Below are positions 7,071 to 15,617 of a stretch of 64,000 nucleotides of DNA, piece by piece. Both the position numbers and the translations under genes were made by a program. Position 1 is the first letter of the stretch. Each line of letters opens with the position of its first letter. The DNA comes from Pseudomonas allokribbensis (GTDB lineage: Bacteria > Pseudomonadota > Gammaproteobacteria > Pseudomonadales > Pseudomonadaceae), in assembly GCF_014863605.1 (NCBI RefSeq), contig NZ_CP062252.1, forward strand, positions 2,303,001 through 2,367,000, written 5' to 3'. The notes below the pieces were generated by a model. It was not told the origin of the DNA, ran no database searches, and saw only the letters and a program-made list of their open reading frames with translations.

Positions 7071-9818
7071 GCGCACCTTGCGCAAATCCGGGGTGGCGTA
7101 ACCTTCGGTGAAGCGCTGGTAGACCGGTGTCAGTAACTCCAGTGCTTCGCGGTAGCGCGACTGGCGCTGCCACAACTGAGCCAGCGATGTCGCACTGCGC
7201 AGTTCCCACGCCAGGGCGCCTTGCGTCTTCGCAATCACAAGCGATTGCTGCAAGGCGCTTTCGACGGTGTGATGGCAGGGCGATTCAGCGGCCAGCAATC
7301 GCTCGGCCCGAGCTCGCAGGATTTCCGCGGTGCTCCAGCCAGCCGCGCCGCTTTGTGCTCGTTCGAGCAATGCATCATCAACGAAACCGGTGTCCAGTGT
7401 GACCATGATTTCCCTGACCAGGCCGCTATCGGCGGGCGGTATCGCGGGAGCCTTGCCGGCGTCGATCACCTGCGCATAGTGCCGCGCCCACGTGTAGAAC
7501 AGCAGCACCGAATGCTTTTGCGCCTGTTCGAGCAGCAGTTGCAGCAACGCGCGGGCGTTTTGCCCGTCGCCGTTGTAATGGGCGATCAGGCACGAGGCGA
7601 GTGCCAGGGTGTAGCAGATCGAGGTGCCGTGGTTGATCTGTACCGCGATGTCCAGCGCCTGCCGCGCCGTGCGCCAGGCCTGCTCGGGAAATCCTTGCAG
7701 CCACAACACCCGTGCGAGAACGGTCAGCGAAGCAACGCTCTGATCGTATTGCACGCCGAAACCGTGGGTGAAGCGGTTGAGGTGGCCGCTGTGGGCCATG
7801 CGCTGAATGACTTGTTCGGCATGGATTCGCGCCTGATGCTGATCGCCGGCGTAATGCAGGGCGAGCACCCGCAAACGGTGGGTGCTCAGGGACAACTGCG
7901 CATCGCCGTGCAGGCCGAGGCTCTCGAATTGCTCGCTTTGTTCCAGCGCCATCCGGTAATGCCCGCAACTGAGATTGACCGCCATGTGCCCCGACACCGC
8001 ACGCAATTGCCCGGCCTTGTCGTCATGCCGTTGCGCCAGCAGGCGGGCGCTGACGAAGGCTTCGATGGTTTCCGGTGTGCCGCCCCAGGTGTGATAGCAG
8101 GCGCTGCCGAGGGCCAGTTTCAAGGCGATTTCCAGTCGCGGGCAGGGCTCGTCGGATGTCGCCAGCAACGCGAGTGCCCGGCGCACATGAACGCCGTACT
8201 CCTTGAGCAGGGACAACTCTTGCCACAACGGCGCCGAAGTCGCCGTCAGGCGCACGCCGAGCGGGCGCGAGCCTTCATCGTTCAGCGTCCACTCCAGCGC
8301 CGCCCGCAGGTCTTCCAGGCCACGGGCGTAGCGCTCGATCCACACTTCGGTCGGCGTGTTCTCCCAATCGGCCTGGGCCTGATGCATCAACGCCAGGCAG
8401 CGTTCGGCATGACGCTCGCGGGTTTCGCCGAGTTCGGCGGCCTGGTCGAGTTTTTCCAGCGCATAGCGGCGGGTGGTGTCGAGCAGGCGATAGAACACTT
8501 CTTCATCGCCGACCTCGACGTTGAGCAACGACTTGGCGACCAGTTGCGTGATCGAGGCGAACACTTCGCCGGGCTCGATGTGCTGGCCGACGATGACCGC
8601 CGCCGCAGATTCCAGCGTGAACGCGCCACTGAACACGCCCAGTCGGCGCAGGCTGGTCTGCTCGCAGCCGTTGAGCAGGTTGAAGCTCCAGTCCAGCGTG
8701 GCACGCAAGGTTTCATGTCGGCCGAGGTGAGTCTGGTTACCCGCCGGCAAGCTTCCCTGAAGCTGACTCAGCACACCGTCCAGCCCAAGGCTCGCCACCT
8801 GCGCGGCCGCCAGCTCCAGCGCCAGCGGGATGCCATCCAGCCGACGGCAGATTTCGACGATCAAGGGCAGGTCGGCATTGCCCGGCTCAAAGTGTTCGTG
8901 GGCGGCCATTGCCCGTTCGACGAACAGCTGCAGCGCGGAAAATCCCATCGCCTGATCGCGGTCCAGCACCGCAATCGGTGGCGGGCAGTCGAGTGATTCC
9001 AGACGCTGCACGTATTCGCCCTCGGCGCGCAGGCTTTCGCGGCTGGTGGCCAGAATGTGTACCTGCGGCGCGCCACGCAGAATGCTTTCGCTGAGCAGTG
9101 CCACGGCGTCGATCAAGTGCTCGCAGTTATCGATCACCAGCAGCATCTGGCGCTCGCGCAGGCTGTTGATCAGGCACGCCATCGGTTCACTGTCATGCAG
9201 CGAAAGGTCCAGCAGGGCGGCGAGGTGCGAGCAGATCGAGCCGGAATCGTTGAGCGGTGCCAGATCCAGCAGACGAATACCGTCGCGATAACGGCCGATC
9301 AACTGTTCGGCGACGCGCAAGGCCACGGTGGTCTTGCCGATGCCGCCGGGGCCAACGAGGGTGATGCAGCGTTGGCGCGGCAGTTGCGTCATCAGGCTGT
9401 CGACCACCGGCTGACGGCCGATCATCCGCGTACGACGCAATGGCAGGTTGTGCCGACCGATGGGGTCGGTTGCGGGGCGTTGTTCGATGGATTGCAGCAG
9501 GATCGGCGCGACGAAACTGTAACCGCGCTGCGCCACCGTGACGATGTAGCGCTGCCCGGCCTGACCGTCGCCGAGAGCCTTGCGCAGGGCGGCCATGTGC
9601 ACTCGCAGGTTGATGTCTTCCACCACGCTGTCCGGCCAGATTTCGGCGATCAATTGCTGCTTGCTCACGACCTCGCCGGCGTTGGCCAGCAGGATCAGCA
9701 GAATGTCCATGGCGCGGCGGCCCAGGCGCAAAGGCTGGTCGCCTTCAAGCACCAGCCGCTGGCCGGGGTGGATCCGATAGGGGCCAAATCCGATGGCCTG
9801 ATTCGGGGAAAGACTCAA
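7032..9818 (-). CDS. Winged-helix/STAND ATPase/TPR transcriptional regulator
   Basis: About 928 residues. Order: DNA-binding winged helix (residues about 5-105), NB-ARC-like ATPase with P-loop LVGPGGIGKTTVALR, LLVIDNCEHL and LATSRESLR, a winged helix (LDWSFNLLNGCEQ), then a long alpha-helical TPR-like sensor to the C-terminus. I favour the TTG at 9818: AAGGAG lies seven bases before it and the protein then starts SLSPNQAIGFGPYRI, matching the start of the paralogue. An in-frame ATG at 9908 would add 30 residues without such a site. Likely a signal-responsive activator; the ligand is unknown. It overlaps the truncated paralogue by 39 bases tail to tail. Confidence 0.85.
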   Translation of the reverse strand: MSLSPNQAIGFGPYRIHPGQRLVLEGDQPLRLGRRAMDILLILLANAGEVVSKQQLIAEIWPDSVVEDINLRVHMAALRKALGDGQAGQRYIVTVAQRGYSFVAPILLQSIEQRPATDPIGRHNLPLRRTRMIGRQPVVDSLMTQLPRQRCITLVGPGGIGKTTVALRVAEQLIGRYRDGIRLLDLAPLNDSGSICSHLAALLDLSLHDSEPMACLINSLRERQMLLVIDNCEHLIDAVALLSESILRGAPQVHILATSRESLRAEGEYVQRLESLDCPPPIAVLDRDQAMGFSALQLFVERAMAAHEHFEPGNADLPLIVEICRRLDGIPLALELAAAQVASLGLDGVLSQLQGSLPAGNQTHLGRHETLRATLDWSFNLLNGCEQTSLRRLGVFSGAFTLESAAAVIVGQHIEPGEVFASITQLVAKSLLNVEVGDEEVFYRLLDTTRRYALEKLDQAAELGETRERHAERCLALMHQAQADWENTPTEVWIERYARGLEDLRAALEWTLNDEGSRPLGVRLTATSAPLWQELSLLKEYGVHVRRALALLATSDEPCPRLEIALKLALGSACYHTWGGTPETIEAFVSARLLAQRHDDKAGQLRAVSGHMAVNLSCGHYRMALEQSEQFESLGLHGDAQLSLSTHRLRVLALHYAGDQHQARIHAEQVIQRMAHSGHLNRFTHGFGVQYDQSVASLTVLARVLWLQGFPEQAWRTARQALDIAVQINHGTSICYTLALASCLIAHYNGDGQNARALLQLLLEQAQKHSVLLFYTWARHYAQVIDAGKAPAIPPADSGLVREIMVTLDTGFVDDALLERAQSGAAGWSTAEILRARAERLLAAESPCHHTVESALQQSLVIAKTQGALAWELRSATSLAQLWQRQSRYREALELLTPVYQRFTEGYATPDLRKVRLLLDELRSQLRA

Positions 9819-10152
9819 CCGCCCACTCCTTCGATGTTTTTTATGATCCTGACCCGAACAGGGTGAAAAAACCGTGACGGGGTGGTCGGACAGCGACTCG
9901 ATGGGCATGCAAGCCGTCTAATCCGCAGTATCCGAGCATATTCTTCAGGAATGGGCGCCAACGCAACTTGCTTGAAGACCTGACATTTGAGCGTCTGTCC
10001 GTTTCGGGTGCTGACATCACTGTATTTAAAGGCTGGAACCTGTGCCGGTTCGCCCGACAGCCGGGAAAAATTAACAACGATTAACTCGTCCGCGCCCGTT
10101 CTAGAGCCAAAACTCCAAGGCAATGGAGTGCATACGTCCGGAGGACGCTGCG
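9819..10152. other. Intergenic region between divergent genes
   Basis: About 330 bases between the ATPase regulator (leftward) and the flavodoxin-like gene (rightward). It must hold both promoters, but I see no clear sigma-70 pair, repeat or hairpin. The regulator's frame stays open to 9908, so part of it could be coding if the upstream ATG were used. Confidence 0.5.
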
Positions 10153-10722
10153 ATGAGCAAGGTAGTGGTGGTCTATCACAGTGGCTACGGGCACACCCGC
10201 GTCATGGCCCAGGCTGTGGCTCAGGGTGTGGAACGCCACGTGGGCAGCACCTGCCTGTTGCTGGCCGTGGAAGACGTGGAAACCCACTGGGACGACTTGC
10301 ACCGTGCCGACGCCATCATCTTCGGCGCGCCGACCTACATGGGCAGCGCTTCGGCGGCGTTCAAGCAGTTCATGGAGGCCACGGCCTCGTTCTATCTTGC
10401 CCGGCCGTGGCGCAACAAACTCGCGGCGGGCTTCACCAACTCCGGCAGCCTGTGTGGCGACAAACTCAATACCCTGCTGCAACTGGCGGTGTTCGCCGCC
10501 CAGCATTCGATGATCTGGGTCGGGCTCGATCTGTTGCCGGCACGTGCACATGCTGGTGCCTTCGATGGTCAATTGAATCGCCTCGGCAGCTCCCTCGGCG
10601 CCATGTCCCAATCCTCGGTCGAACAACCGCCCGAACAGGCACCGCCGCTGGAAGACCAGCAGACCGCCGCGCACCTGGGCGAGCGGGTGGCACGGCTGGC
10701 TCAGCGGATGGCGCGGGAATGA
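10153..10722 (+). CDS. Flavodoxin-like NAD(P)H-dependent oxidoreductase
   Basis: 190 residues from the ATG at 10153, which has GGAGG eight bases upstream. The N-terminus KVVVVYHSGYGHTRVMAQAV is the FMN phosphate-binding loop of flavodoxin-like proteins, and FGAPTYMGSASAAFKQFME is the second FMN contact typical of the WrbA/NADPH:quinone oxidoreductase group. It is probably a cytoplasmic flavoprotein reducing quinones or similar acceptors. It faces the AraC gene tail to tail with a short shared terminator. Confidence 0.85.
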   Translation: MSKVVVVYHSGYGHTRVMAQAVAQGVERHVGSTCLLLAVEDVETHWDDLHRADAIIFGAPTYMGSASAAFKQFMEATASFYLARPWRNKLAAGFTNSGSLCGDKLNTLLQLAVFAAQHSMIWVGLDLLPARAHAGAFDGQLNRLGSSLGAMSQSSVEQPPEQAPPLEDQQTAAHLGERVARLAQRMARE

Positions 10723-10723
10723 C

Positions 10724-10741
10724 ACCGCCTCAGCGGTTTTT
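10724..10741. terminator. Short hairpin with T run
   Basis: ACCGC/GCGGT stem with a CTCA loop followed by TTTTT, just after the flavodoxin-like gene and overlapping the last codons of the convergent AraC gene. A small but plausible terminator. Confidence 0.5.
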
Positions 10742-11131
10742 CATGACCTGACAACGCCAGGCAAACGGATTGATCCCTTCGCTGCGCGTGAAGATGTGGC
10801 AGAAGTGCGCCTGATCGCAGAAGCCGCATTCCAGGCTGATCTGCGTGAGGCTGTGGTTGGTGTGCTGGATCAACAGTTTGGCCCGGGCAATGCGCTGGGC
10901 GCGGATCCAGTCTTGCGGCGAGTACCCGGTGCTGCACTTGAACGCCCGGGAAAAGTGACTGCGCGACAGTGCGCAAGCGTTGGCCAGTTCGGTGACTTCA
11001 AGGCTGTCGCCGAGGCGTTCGAGGATCAGTTGTTTCACCAAGCGTTCGCGCTGCGGGCTGAGGCCACCGGTGTTGATCTTGCGGGGTTCGCTGGCAGGGG
11101 CGAGGGCGACGGTTTGCTGTGAATGAGCCAT
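10730..11131 (-). CDS. Short AraC-family regulator
   Basis: 133 residues from the ATG at 11131 (a GTG at 11161 would add 10). Nearly the whole protein is the AraC DNA-binding domain: VTELANACALSRSHFSRAFK is the first helix-turn-helix and LTQISLECGFCDQAHFCHIF the second. There is no ligand-binding domain, so it resembles the MarA/SoxS-type or stand-alone regulators whose activity is set by their amount. It lies divergent from the LysR gene at 11341. Confidence 0.82.
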   Translation of the reverse strand: MAHSQQTVALAPASEPRKINTGGLSPQRERLVKQLILERLGDSLEVTELANACALSRSHFSRAFKCSTGYSPQDWIRAQRIARAKLLIQHTNHSLTQISLECGFCDQAHFCHIFTRSEGINPFAWRCQVMKNR

Positions 11132-11340
11132 GGCCAATGTCCGTGTCGGGGGGGAAGGCACGGTCAGCGCTTTCCCTCAGGTCAATAAAACAACGCTGCG
11201 CAGAGGGATTCATTGTTTGGCGAGGGGCGAAGGCTGACGAGTTAAACGTTGTTAATTCCGCTACCAAAGCTGATTTCGAATGGCCGCCGATCAAGTAAAG
11301 TGCGTAGCACTTGCGCCTGGCCAAAAAGGAAAACACGCCC

Positions 11341-12264
11341 ATGAACCGAAACGATCTGCGCCGCGTCGACATGAACCTGCTGGTGATTTTCGAAGCGTTG
11401 ATGTTCGAAAAGAACCTGACCCGCGTCGCCGAAAAACTGTTCATGGGCCAACCGGCGGTGAGCGCAGCACTGGGCCGTTTGCGCGATCTGTTCGACGATC
11501 CGCTGCTGCTGCGCAACGGTCGCGGCATGGAGCCGACGGCGCGGGCGCTGGCGATTCTTCAGGAGCTGCAACCGGCGATGGACGTGATTTCCGGCGCGGT
11601 CAGCCGGGCCAAGGAATTCGATCCTGCGACCAGTTGCGACGTGTTCCGCATCGGCCTGTCGGATGACGCCGAGTTCGGTCTGTTTCCACCGCTATTGCGC
11701 CAGTTGCAGGAAGAGGCGCCGGGGATCGTGGTCGTGGTGCGCCGCGCCAACTACCTGCTGATGCCGACGCTGTTGGCGTCTGGGGAAATCTCCGTCGGCG
11801 TGAGCTACACCACCGATCTGCCGGCCAACGCCAAGCGCAAGAAGCTGCGCGACATTCCCTGCAAAGTCCTGCGCGGCGATGATCGCCCGGGCCCGCTGAC
11901 CCTCGACGAATACTGCGAGCGGCCTCATGCGATGGTGTCGTTCTCGGGGGATTTGAGCGGCAACATTGACGTGGACCTGGCCAAGGTCGGCCGCAGCCGC
12001 CGGGTGGTGCTCGGGGTGCCACAGTTCAGTGGCTTGCGCGCGCTGCTGGCGGGCACCGAGATGATCGCGACCGTGCCGGATTACGCGGCGTGTGCATTGG
12101 TCGAAGGTTGTGCGTTGCGGGCTGAAGATCCGCCGTTTCCGATTGATGCGGCGCAACTGTCGATGGCGTGGAGCGGGGTACATGACAACGATCCGGCGGA
12201 GAAATGGTTGCGGTCGCGGATCAGTCAGTTCATGTCGGTGACGCTGGATATACCGGCGGCTTAG
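11341..12264 (+). CDS. LysR-family transcriptional regulator
   Basis: 307 residues. The helix-turn-helix (MNLLVIFEALMFEKNLTRVA, then EKLFMGQPAVSAALGRLR) is of the NodD/LeuO-like branch, and the effector domain contains FRIGLSDDAEFGLFPPLL. I prefer the ATG at 11341 over one ten codons upstream because AGGA precedes it and the family normally starts MxRxDLRRVDMNLL. The target is unknown; the divergent AraC gene is the nearest candidate. Confidence 0.87.
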   Translation: MNRNDLRRVDMNLLVIFEALMFEKNLTRVAEKLFMGQPAVSAALGRLRDLFDDPLLLRNGRGMEPTARALAILQELQPAMDVISGAVSRAKEFDPATSCDVFRIGLSDDAEFGLFPPLLRQLQEEAPGIVVVVRRANYLLMPTLLASGEISVGVSYTTDLPANAKRKKLRDIPCKVLRGDDRPGPLTLDEYCERPHAMVSFSGDLSGNIDVDLAKVGRSRRVVLGVPQFSGLRALLAGTEMIATVPDYAACALVEGCALRAEDPPFPIDAAQLSMAWSGVHDNDPAEKWLRSRISQFMSVTLDIPAA

Positions 12265-12320
12265 TGTGTTGTTGAAAGGTGTTTAGCGTTACTTCCGGTA
12301 AGCCACAACGCCTTGCGCCT

Positions 12321-12581
12321 TTGCCTACGTGTACGCCAGAATCCGCCGGCTTGTGCGCCTTGGGGCTGGGTCTTATCGTTTCCGGGTCGCTGACGAATCA
12401 GTGATCGGGTCTCGCAGCCCGCGATCTCTAGACGCACAACATCCTCCGGTTTTATGGCGGCTGTACGTGGGAGACCCTTGGGTCTGCCGGTTCTAGAGTC
12501 CCGGTCTGCGACCCGCGTATGGCTGCCACCCCTTCGTATCGCAGCGAATCGTGGCAGCTCAATGACTCTGGAGATGCAACC
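12321..12581 (+). promoter_or_regulatory. Structured leader of DUF6124 gene
   Basis: This 260-base stretch before the DUF6124 gene has no gene but clear structure. Hairpins: TCGCTGA/TCAGTGA (12387-12404), CGGG/CCCG (12406-12421) and AGACCC-TT-GGGTCT (12472-12485), set in the motif TATGGCGGCTGT...GGGAGAC...GTCTGCCGG, ending in TGCTGCCACCC-like sequence. The same arrangement stands before the other DUF6124 gene at 46985-47230, and the AGACCC stem is replaced there by AGACAT/ATGTCT, so pairing is kept. It may be an RNA leader or a repeated DNA element. Confidence 0.6.
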
Positions 12582-12953
12582 ATGATCAAACCCACGCCAA
12601 ACCCACCTGAAACCGATACAACCTCGCCCTACGAAACCCTCGACTCCAGGAAACTCCACGAAGCCGCCGAACGCGCGCTCGATCATTACCTCAATCCGCT
12701 CCTCCCGCGAAAACCCGTGCTCAAACCCAACACCATGTACAAGATCGCCCCCGGCATCGAGCGCGAAGAACTGCTGGCCAACGCCTGTGAAACCCTGACC
12801 TCGGCCAAAGTCATGGCCAACGACTTCGCCGGAATGCTCGACGGCCCGCAGCGACATGTGTTGTTGGGGATTGCGCAGTTGATCATGTTGGGGGAGCTGG
12901 CGGTGAACAGAGTGCTGGATACCCTGGAGCTGCCAGCTGACGCGAGCGTTTGA
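12582..12953 (+). CDS. DUF6124/DUF3077-family protein
   Basis: 123 residues starting MIKPTPNPPETD at 12582, with CTGGAG eight bases before the ATG. The conserved features are the KPTPNPP start, the KLHEAAERALDHYL helix and the C-terminal ELLANACETLTSAKV-GIAQLIMLGELAVNR helix. Soluble and helical; function unknown, common and multicopy in Pseudomonas. A paralogue with the same leader is at 47231-47620. Confidence 0.85.
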   Translation: MIKPTPNPPETDTTSPYETLDSRKLHEAAERALDHYLNPLLPRKPVLKPNTMYKIAPGIEREELLANACETLTSAKVMANDFAGMLDGPQRHVLLGIAQLIMLGELAVNRVLDTLELPADASV

Positions 12954-12967
12954 GCGAGTGCAATCAG

Positions 12968-12997
12968 AACGGCCCTGCAAAGGGCCGTTTTTTGTGT
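12968..12997 (+). terminator. Rho-independent terminator
   Basis: AACGGCCCT/AGGGCCGTT stem, loop GCAA, followed by TTTTTT, 15 bases after the DUF6124 stop. Confidence 0.85.
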
Positions 12998-13150
12998 CCG
13001 GGTGAAATGACTGTACTCCCTTCAAGCGACGACCGTTGGTCTTGAAGTTACGCTCACCTGTCAGATCTGACAGGTGACGCATACGTTCTTTCGCGGTGTG
13101 ATGGGGTCTGTTCCGAAACGGTTCAGGTCCGGCTTCCGAGGGGTTAAATA

Positions 13151-14446
13151 ATGCAGATCAATCCTTATTCTCCGCAGGTCACGGCGGGACTTTTGTTGGT
13201 ACCCATGTTTATCCCGGGATGGAGAGCGCCTGTTCTTCCCGCCGGAGTCTTCCACGGGGGAATTCCCCAGTCGATCTATCAGCCACCCAGTGGCCTGTAC
13301 ATGGTGATTGACCCGGTCACAACGTTGTCCACCACTCTGGCCGTTGGTGACTCTGTGGAGCTGTGGCACAACGGCCAGCCAACAGGGGTGATCAAGAACA
13401 TCAAGAAGGGAGAAGAGAACGACCGGATTGAAATGGATTTGCCGCCGGGATGGCTGGTGGACGGTCAGAACGATCTGTTCTATCGGGTAACTCGCCCCAG
13501 CGGTAATTACGAAGATTCGACTCCGATACTGAATGTGCTGTATCACGACCCGGCCCCCGGTTATCCGGCGCCGGCCGGCATTACCATCACCCATCCGGCC
13601 TTTGTCGGTCCGACGGAAGCGGCGGCGGGGGTGGTGTTTCTCTTCAACGTCAGCTTTGCACGACAGCACGACGAGATTGTTTTGACTGTTGGGGTATGGA
13701 AAACCACGATCAAGGTCACTGATCCAACCAAACCCATCACGGTCACCCTGACAGCCGCCGATTTCAAGCTGATAGGTGACAACCCCAACACGCCGGTCAG
13801 ATGCGTCGTGACCGACCAGTTAGGCAACCGTAACCAGTCGGCGACGACGTTTATGAATATTCAGGCGGCCGGGGCACCTGCGCCTGTGATCGATCCATCA
13901 CGGATGGCACTCGATCAAATCTCGTTTTTCAATAGTTACGGCTGGCCATACCAGTCTTTCAATGAGAGCAGTACGACTCGCCCAGCGACCGGCGGAATAG
14001 CTCCGCATATCTATCGTTCCGGGAATCCAAATATTGCTACCGTCGATGGAAATGGAAAGGTGGTTGCTGTCAGAAACGGCACCACAACCATCACTGCGAC
14101 TGATGCTACCGGCAGAAGCGGCTCCTATACGGTTCAGGTGGATAACGTTTTCCAGTTGTTGGTCAACAACTCGATGTTAACGGCGGATCAGGCAAGTGCA
14201 TGGGTACGTAGCGTCGGTGGCAGGGGCGACGGTAACCTCGAGTTTCTGCCTATCAGTCACTTGGCCAATTACGGTCGCGATCTTTTCGAGAATCGAATTT
14301 ACCCGGATCCACTTGCATATCGGTGGACTCAGATCCAACCGGCAGGAATGGGGTTCAGAATTTGGGAGGGCAACCGGCTGTCAGGTGCCTGGTGGCCTTG
14401 GGGAAGTACTGTGCAAATGCGAGCAATCACCGCAGTCCCTTCCTGA
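13151..14446 (+). CDS. Bacterial Ig-like (BIG2) domain protein
   Basis: 431 residues with no classic signal peptide. Residues about 1-240 look like beta-rich repeats typical of adhesin-like Pseudomonas proteins (SVELWHNGQPTGVIKNIK, TVTLTAADFKLIGDNPNTPV). A BIG2-type Ig domain spans about 265-335 (NPNIATVDGNGKVVAVRNG, then TTTITATDATG). The last 100 residues resemble the Trp-rich C-terminal module seen after such domains (AYRWTQ, RIWEGNRLSGAWWPWGS). AGGGGT precedes the ATG. Role unknown; the base composition is lower in GC than its neighbours, which may mark recent acquisition. Confidence 0.7.
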   Translation: MQINPYSPQVTAGLLLVPMFIPGWRAPVLPAGVFHGGIPQSIYQPPSGLYMVIDPVTTLSTTLAVGDSVELWHNGQPTGVIKNIKKGEENDRIEMDLPPGWLVDGQNDLFYRVTRPSGNYEDSTPILNVLYHDPAPGYPAPAGITITHPAFVGPTEAAAGVVFLFNVSFARQHDEIVLTVGVWKTTIKVTDPTKPITVTLTAADFKLIGDNPNTPVRCVVTDQLGNRNQSATTFMNIQAAGAPAPVIDPSRMALDQISFFNSYGWPYQSFNESSTTRPATGGIAPHIYRSGNPNIATVDGNGKVVAVRNGTTTITATDATGRSGSYTVQVDNVFQLLVNNSMLTADQASAWVRSVGGRGDGNLEFLPISHLANYGRDLFENRIYPDPLAYRWTQIQPAGMGFRIWEGNRLSGAWWPWGSTVQMRAITAVPS

Positions 14447-14536
14447 TCAGGCTCTCCCAAAAAGAGCACACCCATCCAATTTCCCCCCGATCAATCGTTG
14501 CACCATTGCCTGCAATGATTGATCAAGGGTGGGCCC

Positions 14537-14953
14537 ATGAACGCTGCACAACGCAATGACCAGGCGCAACACCTCGGCCTGCTGTTCCTGCGGGTCTCCG
14601 GCGGGTTGTTTCTGCTGTTCGTCCACGGCTTGCCCAAGCTGCTGGACTTCACCGCGCAACTGCAACTGATCGAAGACCCGTTCCACCTCGGTGCCCACCT
14701 CACGCTGATCCTGGCGATCTTCGCCGAAGTCCTCTGTCCGCTGCTGATCGTCGCCGGGGTGCTGGCGCGATTGGCGTGCTTGCCTATTCTGTTTGTGCTG
14801 CTGGTGGCGCTGCTGATCGTGCATCCGCAATGGAGTGTGGCCGAAGGGCAGTTCGGCTGGTTGCTGTTGATCCTCTTCACCACTGTTCTGATCGCCGGGC
14901 CGGGACGGCTGGCGCTCAATGTTCGTTTGCCCGGAGTGCTCCGTTATGCCTGA
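14537..14953 (+). CDS. DoxX family membrane protein
   Basis: 138 residues with four membrane segments. LLFLRVSGGLFLLFVHGLPK and the later FAEVLCPLLIVAGVLARLA are hallmark DoxX motifs. Function is unclear in most bacteria; the family is linked to redox and thiol stress. The start at 14537 avoids a six-codon upstream extension. The last codons overlap the next gene by eight bases, so the two are translationally coupled. Confidence 0.85.
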   Translation: MNAAQRNDQAQHLGLLFLRVSGGLFLLFVHGLPKLLDFTAQLQLIEDPFHLGAHLTLILAIFAEVLCPLLIVAGVLARLACLPILFVLLVALLIVHPQWSVAEGQFGWLLLILFTTVLIAGPGRLALNVRLPGVLRYA

Positions 14954-15572
14954 TTCCCAGACCCTGAAAACCCCGGGACCCGAAGAAACCGTGACGTTGA
15001 TCGTCAAGCATCGGGTCAAGGCCGGTTTCGAACAACCGTACGAAGCCTGGCTGCGCAATATCGTCAGCGTGGCGGGGCGCGAAGAAGGGCACCTGGGCGT
15101 GGATGTAATGCGCAGCAAGCAGGGCGGTCTCGCGCTGTTCACTTGCGTGCTGCGTTATTGCTCGACCGAGGCGATGCAGCGCTGGCTCGATTCACCGCAA
15201 CGCCAGAAGCTGATCGATGAAGCGGCGCCGATGCTCGCCGACGGTGACCAGACCGAGGTCAATGCGGCCAACGAGTTCTGGTTCACGCCACTGGCCGATG
15301 CCGCCTCGCCGCCACCGCGCTGGAAGCAGGCTGTGGTGACACTGTTCGTGATTCTGCCGCACACCTTGCTGGTGCCGCTGATCTGGGGGCCGCTGCTGCA
15401 ACTCAATGCCTTCCTGTCCAACTACGTGGTCGCCACGTTCCTGATCACCCTGACCATCGTGCTGTCGGTGGTGTACGTCTGCATGCCGGCCGCGACCCGC
15501 CTGTTCGCACCGTGGCTGACAGCCAGTCAGCCCCATGAACACCTGGATTCCAACACCAACCCGCCGCGCTGA
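14946..15572 (+). CDS. Antibiotic biosynthesis monooxygenase (ABM) domain membrane protein
   Basis: 208 residues. Residues 15-110 form an ABM ferredoxin-like fold (VTLIVKHRVKAGFEQPYEAW, then VAGREEGHLGVDV). The C-terminal third has two hydrophobic segments (AVVTLFVILPHTLLVPLIWG and YVVATFLITLTIVLSVVYVC). This ABM-plus-two-helix form is a known Pseudomonas family of unknown substrate, probably tethered to the inner membrane. It overlaps doxX and precedes an amidohydrolase gene by 45 bases. Confidence 0.8.
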   Translation: MPDSQTLKTPGPEETVTLIVKHRVKAGFEQPYEAWLRNIVSVAGREEGHLGVDVMRSKQGGLALFTCVLRYCSTEAMQRWLDSPQRQKLIDEAAPMLADGDQTEVNAANEFWFTPLADAASPPPRWKQAVVTLFVILPHTLLVPLIWGPLLQLNAFLSNYVVATFLITLTIVLSVVYVCMPAATRLFAPWLTASQPHEHLDSNTNPPR

Positions 15573-15617
15573 GCCGGCAGGTCTGGGCTTCGTTTCACTA
15601 ATATCGAAGGAACTGCG

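Noticed and set aside
9819..9908. ATG start at 9908 for the large ATPase regulator
   Set aside because: No ribosome site, and the extra 30 residues do not match the paralogue; the TTG at 9818 has AAGGAG at ideal distance.
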